Assembly: GCF_019061125.1 (NCBI RefSeq)
Contig: NZ_JAHQYI010000001.1
Span: 992,001 to 1,056,000 of the forward strand
Origin: Microbacterium sp. NC79
GTDB lineage: Bacteria; Actinomycetota; Actinomycetes; Actinomycetales; Microbacteriaceae
DNA: 64,000 bases
Direction of reading: 5' to 3'
This document shows, one piece after another, positions 6,958 to 15,936 of the stretch. Numbering within the stretch: the first letter of the stretch is position 1; the number at the start of each line of letters is the position of its first letter. The position numbers were made by a program, and so were the translations under genes. Below the pieces are notes generated by a model. It searched no databases. It had not been told where the DNA came from and saw only the letters and a list, made by a program, of their open reading frames with translations.

Positions 6958-9900
6958 ATGCTCGACCCTGTCACCTCCGCACCCGTGTGGGATTCCTCGC
7001 AAACCGACGTGCTGTCGTTGCCAACCTCGGCGAGCGCAGTGGTAATCGGCGCCCCCGGTGCAGGCAAAACTCGCGTCGTTGTCGAGCGCACGAGACGCCT
7101 GCTCGAATCTCACGAGGTTGCCGCTGATGAGGTGCTCGTGCTGACACCTTCCAGGCAAACAGCAACCCGCGTACGCGACGTGCTCGGCGTGCAGACCACG
7201 GTGGCAACCCCCGGCGCGTTGGCACGCTCGGTAGGCTCGCTCGCCTTTCAAATTGTGCGCGCCGCCGCCGCATTCGCATCCGCGCCGCCGCCGCAACTCC
7301 TCACAGGCGCCGACCAAGACCGCCTCGTTGCCGATCTGCTCGAGAGCGACGCTGACGATGAGATGGCGGGCACATTTCGCTGGCCACCATCCCTTCCGCC
7401 AGCTGCACGCGGTTCCCAAGTCTTTCGATCCGAACTCCGCGCGTTTCTTGCCGAGTGTGCCCAACTTGATGTCGGAGCGAGCGAACTCGCTGCGATCGCC
7501 GAGCGCACTACCCACGAGAGCTGGGGCGCGATCGCTTCATTCCTCGCCGACTATCGCGCCGTTCTCTCACACATGCGCTCCGCGCACCGCGAATCGGCCG
7601 AGCTCATTTCCGAGGCCGCTCAGATTGTGCGGGATGCCTCGCCTGAGGGTGGCGAACTGGGAGCGCTCGGACGACTCCGCGTCGTCCTGGTCGACGATGC
7701 TCAAGAACTCACTCGTGGCGGGCTCGATCTCCTCAGAGCGCTGCGCGGCCGTGGCGTCGCCGTTTTGGCGTTCGGCGACCCAGACATCAGTTCTGGGTCC
7801 TTCCGCGGGGCAACACCGCAATTGTTTGCCGACCTGGCGGCCGAACTCGTCACGGTGCACGTGCTCACCGGCGCCCACCGCCAGAGCGACGCACTGCAGC
7901 ATGTCACGCGATCCTTGACGCAGGCGATTGGCGTCAGCGGACGAGTCGAGCACCGCAGACCCCCGGGCGAAGCACCCCAGCCCGATGGTTCCGTCATCGT
8001 CCGCCTCGCCGACAGCCCGTATGCAGAAGCCGACATCATCGCCAGAACCCTGCGCGAATGGCACGTCTTGCACGGCATCGAATGGCAACAGATGGCCGTG
8101 ATTGCGCACGACACCCGCCAGGTCTCGACTCTCGAAACCGAGCTCGCGGCACGCGAAGTGCCCACCCGCGCGGCCGGAATTCAACGGCCACTCGGGCGTG
8201 AAAGCGCCGTACGTGACATTCTTCGCCTGCTCGAAATCGCGATGACCGTACCGAGCGATTGGGACGGCGAAGATCTCGCACTCGCGCTCCTTTCGCCCTT
8301 TGGCGGGCTCGATGCGGTGGGGTTGCGACGACTTCGCGCGCGGCTCAGGCATCGAGAGTTGGCAGCGGGCGGAACCATGGGAGCCGTACCGCTGTTGGCT
8401 CGCTCGCTCGCGTCGCCACTGGAGTTGAGCGTCATCGATACCCCCGAGGCGCGCGCCGCCGAGCGGCTGGCTGTCACGCTGGCACATGTGCGGGAGGCAT
8501 ATTTGCGCGGCGACACCGTCCACGATCTGCTGTGGCTCGTATGGGAACGCGCGCGCATTTTTGGCCGTCCTCTTGCCGAGGTCTGGCGGGAACAATCGGC
8601 GGCAACGGGGGCGACTGCAGCTGAAGCATCCCGCTCGCTCGACGCTCTGGTAGCCCTTTTCGATGCGGCCAAGCGTGCCGTGGAGCGCGCGCCAGAAGCC
8701 GGTGCCGAAGCATTCATTCGCGAACTGCTTGGCAGCGATGTGCCGGAAGATTCGCTCGCCTCACCCGCCCGTGCCGGTTCCGTCACCGTGATGACCCCGG
8801 CAACCGCGCTCGGCGCAGAATATGAGGCCGTGGTGATCGCCGGTGTGCAAGACGGGGTGTGGCCAAACGTGCGGTTGCGCGGCACGCTCCTCGATACGTG
8901 GCAGTTGGCTGGCGCCGTCGAAGCGTTCCGCCTTGACGACAAACACACCCCCACTGCGGCAACCGACCGGAGGAAGGTCGCGTTGCACGATGAACTCCGG
9001 CTGTTTGTTCGGGCCGTGTCTCGGGCACGGTCACGCCTCGTCGTGACCGCCGTTGACGACGATGACACCGGACCAAGCGCGCTGTTCGCTTTCTTGCCCG
9101 AGCCGAGCCCGAACGACGACCTCGTCGAGCATCCACTGACGTTGCGCGGTCTCGTCGCCGAGCACCGCCGCACTCTCACAAGTGACGCAGGCATCGCCGA
9201 TGCGACGACCCGTCAGCGGGCGGCAGCCGAGCTTGCGCTGCTGGCGCAGGAGGGAGTCCCCGGCGCTGATCCGCAACAGTGGTACGGCATTGCGCCGCTG
9301 TCATCGACCGCGCCGCTGCGCGACCCAGAACGCACCACCATCTCGGTGTCACCATCGCGCATGAAGAACCTCCACGACTGTCCGGTGGACTGGGCAATCC
9401 GCTCGCTTGGCGGTAACACCAGCAGTTTTTCGACGGGCCTCGGAACCATCCTGCACGCTGCCATGGAGGAGGTTGCCGATGGCAACATCCAGGAGCTAAC
9501 AGCATTCGTGGAGAGCCGCTGGCCCGAGCTGGAGTTCGAAGCTGACTGGATCGCGGAGAAAGAAAAGAAGTGGGCTGCCACCCTGATCGCGCGCATTGCG
9601 GCATACGAAAAGAACTTCCGTAAGAACGCCGGTGAGCGCGTCCAAGCCGAAGCCGAGTTTGAGGTGGTGGTTCCGTTCTCTGCGACAACACCAGCCGACG
9701 TTTTCGTGCGCGGCGACGAAGCCCCCGCGTTGCCCGCCGCCGTCGTCCGCGGCTCAATCGACCGCGTCGAGAGATACCCGGCCGACCGCGGTGAAGACCT
9801 GCCGATCGACCCAAACCGCGAAGGGCAAGATCGAGTCGTGATTGTTGACCTGAAAACCGGGAAGAGTGAAAAGCGGGTCAGCAACGACAAGGTGACAGAA

Positions 9901-10203
9901 GACCCCCAGCTGGCCGCGTACCAACTCGCCGTCCGCGCAGGTGCCGTCAACAATGTCGCTCCAGATGAGGGAGCAGGCGCGCGTCTTGTGGTGATTTCGC
10001 AGACCCTGAAAGACACCCACTATCGCATTGCGCATCAGGCTCCGATGACCCCGGAACAACAGTCGGCGTTCATCAGCCAGGTGGTGGCGAGCGCACAGAC
10101 GATGGCATCGGAATCGTTTACCGCCAATATCGACACGCACTGTCAAGACGAGAGGTTCGCGGTGTGCCGCATTCACACGGTTGGTGCGGTGAGCGCATCA
10201 TGA
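6958..10203 (+). CDS. UvrD/Rep-type helicase with RecB-like nuclease domain (AdnA-like)
   Basis: 1,081 residues. The N-terminus has a superfamily 1 motor with Walker A GAPGAGKT (31-38) and a motif II written VDDAQE near residue 246 instead of the usual DExx. Motif VI is around RLFVRAVSRARSRL. The C-terminal third holds a PD-(D/E)XK nuclease with the catalytic stretch VDLKTGK near residue 964. Cysteines at CPVDW and near the C-terminus (THC, AVCRIH) recall the Fe-S cluster of AddB/AdnA proteins, but I count only three. With the next gene it should form a heterodimer that resects double-strand breaks. The following gene starts inside its stop codon (ATGA). Confidence 0.8.
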   Translation: MLDPVTSAPVWDSSQTDVLSLPTSASAVVIGAPGAGKTRVVVERTRRLLESHEVAADEVLVLTPSRQTATRVRDVLGVQTTVATPGALARSVGSLAFQIVRAAAAFASAPPPQLLTGADQDRLVADLLESDADDEMAGTFRWPPSLPPAARGSQVFRSELRAFLAECAQLDVGASELAAIAERTTHESWGAIASFLADYRAVLSHMRSAHRESAELISEAAQIVRDASPEGGELGALGRLRVVLVDDAQELTRGGLDLLRALRGRGVAVLAFGDPDISSGSFRGATPQLFADLAAELVTVHVLTGAHRQSDALQHVTRSLTQAIGVSGRVEHRRPPGEAPQPDGSVIVRLADSPYAEADIIARTLREWHVLHGIEWQQMAVIAHDTRQVSTLETELAAREVPTRAAGIQRPLGRESAVRDILRLLEIAMTVPSDWDGEDLALALLSPFGGLDAVGLRRLRARLRHRELAAGGTMGAVPLLARSLASPLELSVIDTPEARAAERLAVTLAHVREAYLRGDTVHDLLWLVWERARIFGRPLAEVWREQSAATGATAAEASRSLDALVALFDAAKRAVERAPEAGAEAFIRELLGSDVPEDSLASPARAGSVTVMTPATALGAEYEAVVIAGVQDGVWPNVRLRGTLLDTWQLAGAVEAFRLDDKHTPTAATDRRKVALHDELRLFVRAVSRARSRLVVTAVDDDDTGPSALFAFLPEPSPNDDLVEHPLTLRGLVAEHRRTLTSDAGIADATTRQRAAAELALLAQEGVPGADPQQWYGIAPLSSTAPLRDPERTTISVSPSRMKNLHDCPVDWAIRSLGGNTSSFSTGLGTILHAAMEEVADGNIQELTAFVESRWPELEFEADWIAEKEKKWAATLIARIAAYEKNFRKNAGERVQAEAEFEVVVPFSATTPADVFVRGDEAPALPAAVVRGSIDRVERYPADRGEDLPIDPNREGQDRVVIVDLKTGKSEKRVSNDKVTEDPQLAAYQLAVRAGAVNNVAPDEGAGARLVVISQTLKDTHYRIAHQAPMTPEQQSAFISQVVASAQTMASESFTANIDTHCQDERFAVCRIHTVGAVSAS

Positions 10204-13200
10204 CGACGACGTGGACAGGGCCGCTGTCACTGAGCGCTGCAACGATTGCGCAGGCGTTGGGATTGCCGATTCCGACGCCCGACCAGCAACGAGTCATTGA
10301 GGCGCCCCCGACACCCGCCCTCGTCGTCGCGGGTGCTGGTAGCGGCAAGACCGAAACGATGTCGGCACGCGTGGTGTGGCTCGTCGCCAATGGTCACGTG
10401 CAGCGCGACGAAATCCTCGGCCTTACGTTCACGCGCAAGGCAGCGGGTGAGCTGGCCGAGCGCATCATGGCACGCCTGGCACGTATCGATGAGTTCAAAC
10501 GTCGTGGCCTGCTCGCGCACCTCCCCGAAATCGTCGAACTACGCTTTCTCGATCACGTTGAGCAGCGAGATTTTACGCGCGCTCTCGACAGCCTCGCCGA
10601 CCGATACCAGACCGGCTACGGCCCGGCGAATTCTGATATCTCCGATGACATGCTGTTGCGCCCACGCGTTGCTACCTACAACTCGTTTGCCGACTCCATC
10701 GTGCGAGAAAACGCCGCACGTATCGGCCGCGATAGTGAGGCAGCGCTGTTGTCGACGGCCGGATCGTGGCTGCTTGCTCGTAGCGTCGTGGTGCGCTCGA
10801 GCGACGCCCGTCTCGCCGAGGCCGATCGCGCATTCAGCACCATCGTAAATACGGTGCAGAAGCTTGCAGGAGATGCGCTCGACCACCGCGCTGACCTCAC
10901 CGCGGTGGCCAAGTACTCCGAGGCGACAGCCGAAGCACTTCGTCCCATCATCACGGCGAAAACGTCCGACCCAGCGAAGGGAATTGAAGCGCTGTCAGCG
11001 ATGCCGCTGCTGGCGCGGCTGGCACAGGAATATGCCGCAGCGAAAGATGCCCGCGGCGTCCTCGACTTCGCCGATCAGGTCGCCGGTGCGCTCGAGATCA
11101 TCGAAGCCACACCCGTCGTTGCAGAGAACCTGCGAGAGCAGTTTCGCGTCGTCCTTCTCGATGAATACCAAGACACATCCGTCATCCAGACTCAGCTCCT
11201 GAGCGCGATTTTCCACGATCACCCCGTGATGGCAGTCGGCGACCCGTTCCAATCGATCTATGGGTGGCGCGGCGCCAGCGCAGATAACCTCGACGCCTTC
11301 GCTGCCGCCTTCGCGCGAGAGAGCGAAGCGAGCAACTACTCGCTCATGATCTCGTGGCGCAACGACACGTCGATTCTGCGTGCTGCTAACGCGCTGCTTG
11401 ACCCGTTGCGTCAGCAGAGCACCATCACTGTTGGCGAACTCGATGCCAGGCCAGGGGCGAAAGACGGAACCATCGAGTGCTGTTTTGAAGAGAGCATCGA
11501 CGACGAAGCCGATGCCGTGGCCGCGTGGTTCCGCGACTCCCGTGCCGCACACCGCGCAGCTACAGGCACCGAACAAACCGGCGCCATCCTGTTCCGGGCG
11601 AAAAAACACATGCAGACGTTTGCGGAGGCGCTCAGCCGCCATGGCGTGCCACACCGCATCCTCGGTCTCGGCGGGTTGCTTTCCACACCCGAAGTGCTTG
11701 ACGTGGTGTGTGCGCTGCGCGTCATATCTGACCCCACGCAGGGCTCAGCCCTCATTCGCCTTCTGGTTGGCCCGCGCTTCGCCGTTGGTGTTGCCGACAT
11801 GGCGGCACTGCATTCCCTGGCCTCGACGCTGTCGCAGCGTGATGAGTCGCTCGGCAAGCTCTCTGACGACATGATTGCGAAGTTGCGGGGCTCTGCCGGT
11901 GCCGACGAACAGCTCTCCATCGTTGACGCTCTTGAGTTCATCCGCGCCGTGAATGCCGACCATGGGCTGCTGCGTGACTTCACGGTCGAAGGGCGCGCAC
12001 GCCTCAAGGAGGCCGGCGCGATGTTCGAGCGCCTACGCCGCGGTGCGGGGACGTCGATTCCTGAGGTCATTCGTCAGATTGAGCTTGAACTCCGCCTCGA
12101 TGTGGAACTCGCGGCCAACGAATCACGCGGCCCTGCTCGCATCGCACTGACCCAGTTGCGGGCGTTTGTCGATGAGGTGCGCAGCTTCCTGGCAGCAGAT
12201 GACCGCGGCACGATTTCTTCGCTCCTGGCGTGGCTTGATCACGCAGAAGAAACCGATGAACTCATGCCGCGCACCGAACCACCCGAGCCCGGGGTCGTGC
12301 AATTGCTCACGATTCACGGTTCCAAAGGCCTGGAGTGGGACGCTGTTGCGGTGGTACGTCTCGTCGCGGACGAACTGCCCAAGACCGGCGGAACCATGGG
12401 CTGGCTCGCATTCGGAACCCTGCCGTACGTGTTCCGGGGCGACCGCGCTGCCCTGCCGCAACTCGACCTGCGAGTTGACGAAACGACCACCACCAAGGTC
12501 ATCAACGATGCTGTGAAGGCTTTTAAAGAGGCGGAGCGGGATCATCAGGAGAAGGAGGAGCGCCGTCTGGCGTATGTCGCGGTGACCCGTGCACGTAGTT
12601 CGCTCATGCTCTCCGGATCCTTCTGGGGAGGGCAATCGCGGCCGCGCAAGCCGAGCCGCTATCTGGCCGAAATGTTGACGGCGCTGGGGCGAGAGGGCGA
12701 CATGCCGCCAAACGAGCCCGAGGGGGAGAACCCGGCCGGAGCAGAAGGGCGCACGCTGCAGTGGCCGCTTGACCCACTCGGTAGCCGCCGCCCGCGGGTC
12801 GAGGAAGCCGCCGCCGTGGTGCGCGACGCACCCCCAGCGGAGAAAGATGGTGTGATTGCGCTCCTGCTGGCTGAGCGTGAGGCGCGCTCGCGCACTGTCA
12901 ACGTCACACCGCCGACACGCATCCCCGCGTCACGGTTCAAGGACTACGTGACCGCGTTTGATGCGACGACGGCCGACGTCTTGCGGCCGATGCCCGAGCG
13001 CCCGTACCGGCAGACGCGAATCGGCACGCTGTTTCACCAGTGGGTTGAGCAGCGCTCGGGTCTGGTTGCGACGGCCACATCGCTGGACGATGGCGCATGG
13101 GAACGAGACGACGAGACCGAAATGACGACCGTGGCTCGGGAAGATGAGGAGCGCCTCAATGAGTTGCGCGCCATCTTCCTGGCAAGCGAATGGGCTGACC

Positions 13201-13598
13201 TGCAACCCATTGCCGTTGAGACCGAGGTCAACTACCTTTTCGAGCCAGGAGAAGGCGCGCAATCCCACATCATCATCTGCAAGCTCGACGCCGTCTATCG
13301 CCGTGATGACCGTGGCGGTCGCATTGAAATTGTGGACTGGAAGACAGGCAAGCCACCCGTCACAAAGAAAGAACGCGACGAACGCATGCTGCAACTCGCG
13401 CAGTATCGCCTTGCCTATCACAAGGCCCACGGTGTGCCGCTTGACGACATTGACGCTGCGCTGTTCTACGTCGGCGACAACCTCATTCTGCGCGAAGATC
13501 ATCCGACAAGCGAGGCCGACCTCAAGAAGCGGTGGCTCGCCGCTCTCGACCAACGCGCGACTGCGGACGCCGTGGCAGAACCAGTCGCCGCAGGTTAG
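10200..13598 (+). CDS. UvrD/Rep-type helicase with RecB-like nuclease domain (AdnB-like)
   Basis: 1,132 residues, overlapping the AdnA-like stop by 4 nt, so the two are probably translationally coupled. Motor motifs are complete: Walker A AGAGSGKT (44-51), LLDEYQDTS near residue 319, HGSKGLEWD, and YVAVTRARSSL. The C-terminal nuclease shows TLFHQWVEQ and VDWKTGKPP (Asp near residue 1046), then a Gln-Tyr motif QLAQYRLAYH. The canonical DEYQD here, against DDAQE in the partner, fits mycobacterial AdnAB, where AdnB is the main translocase. The partners act at DNA ends in the cytoplasm. Its TAG stop interlocks with the TAA of the convergent gene. Confidence 0.82.
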   Translation: MTTTWTGPLSLSAATIAQALGLPIPTPDQQRVIEAPPTPALVVAGAGSGKTETMSARVVWLVANGHVQRDEILGLTFTRKAAGELAERIMARLARIDEFKRRGLLAHLPEIVELRFLDHVEQRDFTRALDSLADRYQTGYGPANSDISDDMLLRPRVATYNSFADSIVRENAARIGRDSEAALLSTAGSWLLARSVVVRSSDARLAEADRAFSTIVNTVQKLAGDALDHRADLTAVAKYSEATAEALRPIITAKTSDPAKGIEALSAMPLLARLAQEYAAAKDARGVLDFADQVAGALEIIEATPVVAENLREQFRVVLLDEYQDTSVIQTQLLSAIFHDHPVMAVGDPFQSIYGWRGASADNLDAFAAAFARESEASNYSLMISWRNDTSILRAANALLDPLRQQSTITVGELDARPGAKDGTIECCFEESIDDEADAVAAWFRDSRAAHRAATGTEQTGAILFRAKKHMQTFAEALSRHGVPHRILGLGGLLSTPEVLDVVCALRVISDPTQGSALIRLLVGPRFAVGVADMAALHSLASTLSQRDESLGKLSDDMIAKLRGSAGADEQLSIVDALEFIRAVNADHGLLRDFTVEGRARLKEAGAMFERLRRGAGTSIPEVIRQIELELRLDVELAANESRGPARIALTQLRAFVDEVRSFLAADDRGTISSLLAWLDHAEETDELMPRTEPPEPGVVQLLTIHGSKGLEWDAVAVVRLVADELPKTGGTMGWLAFGTLPYVFRGDRAALPQLDLRVDETTTTKVINDAVKAFKEAERDHQEKEERRLAYVAVTRARSSLMLSGSFWGGQSRPRKPSRYLAEMLTALGREGDMPPNEPEGENPAGAEGRTLQWPLDPLGSRRPRVEEAAAVVRDAPPAEKDGVIALLLAEREARSRTVNVTPPTRIPASRFKDYVTAFDATTADVLRPMPERPYRQTRIGTLFHQWVEQRSGLVATATSLDDGAWERDDETEMTTVAREDEERLNELRAIFLASEWADLQPIAVETEVNYLFEPGEGAQSHIIICKLDAVYRRDDRGGRIEIVDWKTGKPPVTKKERDERMLQLAQYRLAYHKAHGVPLDDIDAALFYVGDNLILREDHPTSEADLKKRWLAALDQRATADAVAEPVAAG

Positions 13599-14986
13599 AG
13601 CGGGCCGGTCTTCCAGCGGTCGATGGCAGCACGGGCGGCGCGTGCCGCCTCTTCCTGATCATTCGTGATGACCGCGAGGGCTTCGGGGGAGAGCGGCTGC
13701 GTCGCGTTCGCGTCGTCGTCTTCGCTAATGGGTTCCAAACCAAACGGCAGATCTTCCGCGGGCGTCGCCGCAATTGCACCCGTTGTGTTGTCTGGCGCGT
13801 GGGGCGCACGCATGTCAGCGTCGGCTGCCATCAGTTCTTCGCGGCTCAACGCCTGCGTGTCAGGAGCAGCCGCGCGCAGCCGAGACTCGCGGGCAGGATC
13901 AACGCTGGTGTCCAGTTCTGACAGCGAGACTCCCGAGAACGCGAGTTCTTCCGGGTCATACGTGTCGGTGTGCATGGACGTGTCGCCCACGGGCGTGCGC
14001 TCAGGCAGGTTCGACATCGCAGCGAGCGCATCGTCGAGTGCGATCTTGTCGTCGAGCGGCATGAGGTCTTCTTCACGCACGTTCTCCGCGAGCGTGTCGA
14101 GCATCGCGCCGGCATCGTCCATGATCGTGTCGTCGTGAGAATCACGACCATGTAGCAGCCATCGGGCAAACTCGAGCTCGGCGTGCAGACGTGCCCTGGC
14201 ACGAAGATACTCGTCACCAGCACGCGCCGCTCGGGCACGATAGGCATCGAGCACAGAGTCGGCGGCTTCCGGTGCCGTTTGCAAAAACTGGAGGTCAACC
14301 GCCGGATCGCCGATGCTCAGGCCGTGCCAGTCGATGACGCCCGACACGGTGGGCACATCATCAACGTCGCGGTAGACGAACGCAAGGGCATCCGCACCGC
14401 CCAGAGTGATCGTGGGCTGGAACTGCCACAGCGCATCGTCCTTGATCGCGTCGCGCCACCGCACCATGAGTCGCACCGGAACGCGACCGGTCGCAGACGC
14501 CTCTTCGACAACCTTTTCGAGCGCTGCGCGAACTTCTTGTGCGGTGCGAGCCGGGAGGCCAGCATTTCGCACGATTGACGTCGGAAGCGCGTGCACCTGC
14601 GCGAGCGTGGCACCGAGCGAGTGCGCGACACCGGGCCCGGAAGGAATGTGCGCAGTGTCGACCTGGTAGCCGGCAACGAAAGTGGTCACGAAGGCACGCG
14701 AGGGAGGGGTAGCGGCGGAACCAAGAAATTCCGGAATCGTGAAGTCTGCGAGGGCGCGTGCGCCGTCAGTCAGTGCGCGGAGGGCGAGTGCTTCGGTGGC
14801 GAGCTCGCTGGCCGTCGCTTCATCGGCAGGAATACGAACAACAACCGCGCGACCATCGGATAACGTCACGACCGCCGAATCATTGCGGCCGCCGGAATGA
14901 GTCGTCAGCAGCTGCACCCTCGTGGCCTCAGCACCCGGAAGGGCGGCGCTGACGGACGCGGCTAGAGTGAGAGGTGAGCGAGCCAT
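13595..14986 (-). CDS. Aminoglycoside/macrolide phosphotransferase-like protein, catalytic motif degenerate
   Basis: 463 residues. The N-terminal 280 resemble APH/Mph-type kinases: VVVRIP in place of the ATP-binding strand, and VSGVIDWHGLSIGDPAVDL, the metal-binding IDW...DPA.D motif of macrolide phosphotransferases. The Brenner motif HGDxxxxN, which holds the catalytic Asp, should lie just before it, but that stretch reads LWQFQPTITLGG, so the catalytic residues are missing. Residues from about 290 are acidic, Ala/Asp/Glu-rich and probably disordered. It lies within the AdnAB-NudC-UvrD2 block. The ATG at 14986 is chosen because TACCCT lies 6 nt upstream. Role unknown; it may be a pseudokinase. 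Confidence 0.7.
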   Translation of the reverse strand: MARSPLTLAASVSAALPGAEATRVQLLTTHSGGRNDSAVVTLSDGRAVVVRIPADEATASELATEALALRALTDGARALADFTIPEFLGSAATPPSRAFVTTFVAGYQVDTAHIPSGPGVAHSLGATLAQVHALPTSIVRNAGLPARTAQEVRAALEKVVEEASATGRVPVRLMVRWRDAIKDDALWQFQPTITLGGADALAFVYRDVDDVPTVSGVIDWHGLSIGDPAVDLQFLQTAPEAADSVLDAYRARAARAGDEYLRARARLHAELEFARWLLHGRDSHDDTIMDDAGAMLDTLAENVREEDLMPLDDKIALDDALAAMSNLPERTPVGDTSMHTDTYDPEELAFSGVSLSELDTSVDPARESRLRAAAPDTQALSREELMAADADMRAPHAPDNTTGAIAATPAEDLPFGLEPISEDDDANATQPLSPEALAVITNDQEEAARAARAAIDRWKTGPL

Positions 14987-14992
14987 GTCCCC

Positions 14993-14998
14993 AGGGTA
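14993..14998 (-). promoter_or_regulatory. -10 hexamer TACCCT, leaderless start of phosphotransferase-like gene
   Basis: On the minus strand TACCCT is followed by 6 nt and then the ATG at 14986. Confidence 0.55.
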
Positions 14999-15048
14999 TG
15001 CGGCCAGCCGTATGTCAGCACGCGCCACTCCGGCGAGAAAGGTAGTCG

Positions 15049-15936
15049 ATGCGTACCGAAAAGTTCTTGCCGCCGCTCGCGCGATCCGTTCTTGATCGTG
15101 CTGCCGAGCGTCGTATGCAGGATGATCTGATCGAGGCGCTCCGAGAGGACCCGGCGACGCGCGTCATCGTGATCCGCGGCGATGAGACGTTGTTCTCCAC
15201 CGCAGGAACATTGGCCGCGCGATCGCCGTTCGCCGTCGACGGTGAAGCAACGTGGGGTTTCTTGGGAACAGCGAACGGTCTGAACTACCTGGTGTGTGTG
15301 CCGGCGGAGGGAACCACCGTCGACGATATCGGCGGCGAATGGGAGAGTCTGCGCGTCCGCGGCGGCGATGTTTCCGACTTCGACGCGGGGGTTTTTGTTG
15401 AGGCGCTCAGCCTCGCACGCTGGTACGTGGAAGCACCTTTTTGCGCCTTTTGTGGTTCCGCCACCACCCTCAAGCAGGCGGGGTGGATGCGGGAATGCAC
15501 GTCGTGTGGGCGGCAACACTTTCCGCGCACCGACCCGGCCATCATCGTTGCCGTGGTGGACGGCGACCGCATTCTGCTCGGCAGTAATGCGCTGTGGTCA
15601 AGCAATCGGTTCTCCTGTTTTGCTGGTTTCGTGGAGGCGGGCGAGTCGCTTGAGGCCGCTGTTCACCGTGAGGTCGCTGAAGAAGCGGGCGTCGCCGTGC
15701 ACGGCGTGCGCTACTTCGGTTCGCAGGCATGGCCCTACCCGCGCTCGCTCATGCTCGGCTTCTTTGCTGATGTGACGGCGGCGGATGCCGCGCACGCCGA
15801 CGGCGAAGAGATTCTTGAAGTGCGATGGTTCACGAAGGTGGACATCCTGGCGTCGTATGCCGGCGAGTCCGATGTGATCCTGCCAGGCTCAGCGTCGATC
15901 GCGTACGCCCTGCTGCAGTCGTGGGCGCAGTCGTGA
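15049..15936 (+). CDS. nudC: NAD(+) diphosphatase
   Basis: 295 residues. A zinc ribbon with Cys at 132, 135, 150 and 153 precedes a Nudix box (GFVEAGES...REVAEEAG, residues 193-215) and the SQAWPYP motif (225-231) that marks NudC-type enzymes. These hydrolyse NAD(H) to NMN and AMP, and in some bacteria remove NAD caps from RNA. The ATG at 15049 follows a GAAAGG ribosome-binding site. Its stop overlaps the UvrD2 start by 4 nt (GTGA). NudC next to UvrD2 is a conserved actinobacterial arrangement. Confidence 0.92.
   Translation: MRTEKFLPPLARSVLDRAAERRMQDDLIEALREDPATRVIVIRGDETLFSTAGTLAARSPFAVDGEATWGFLGTANGLNYLVCVPAEGTTVDDIGGEWESLRVRGGDVSDFDAGVFVEALSLARWYVEAPFCAFCGSATTLKQAGWMRECTSCGRQHFPRTDPAIIVAVVDGDRILLGSNALWSSNRFSCFAGFVEAGESLEAAVHREVAEEAGVAVHGVRYFGSQAWPYPRSLMLGFFADVTAADAAHADGEEILEVRWFTKVDILASYAGESDVILPGSASIAYALLQSWAQS

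Noticed and set aside
6958..13598. A new phage-defence system based on helicase-nuclease genes
   Set aside because: The two proteins match the chromosomal AdnAB repair machine in size, motif order, overlap and neighbours, so no defence role need be invoked.
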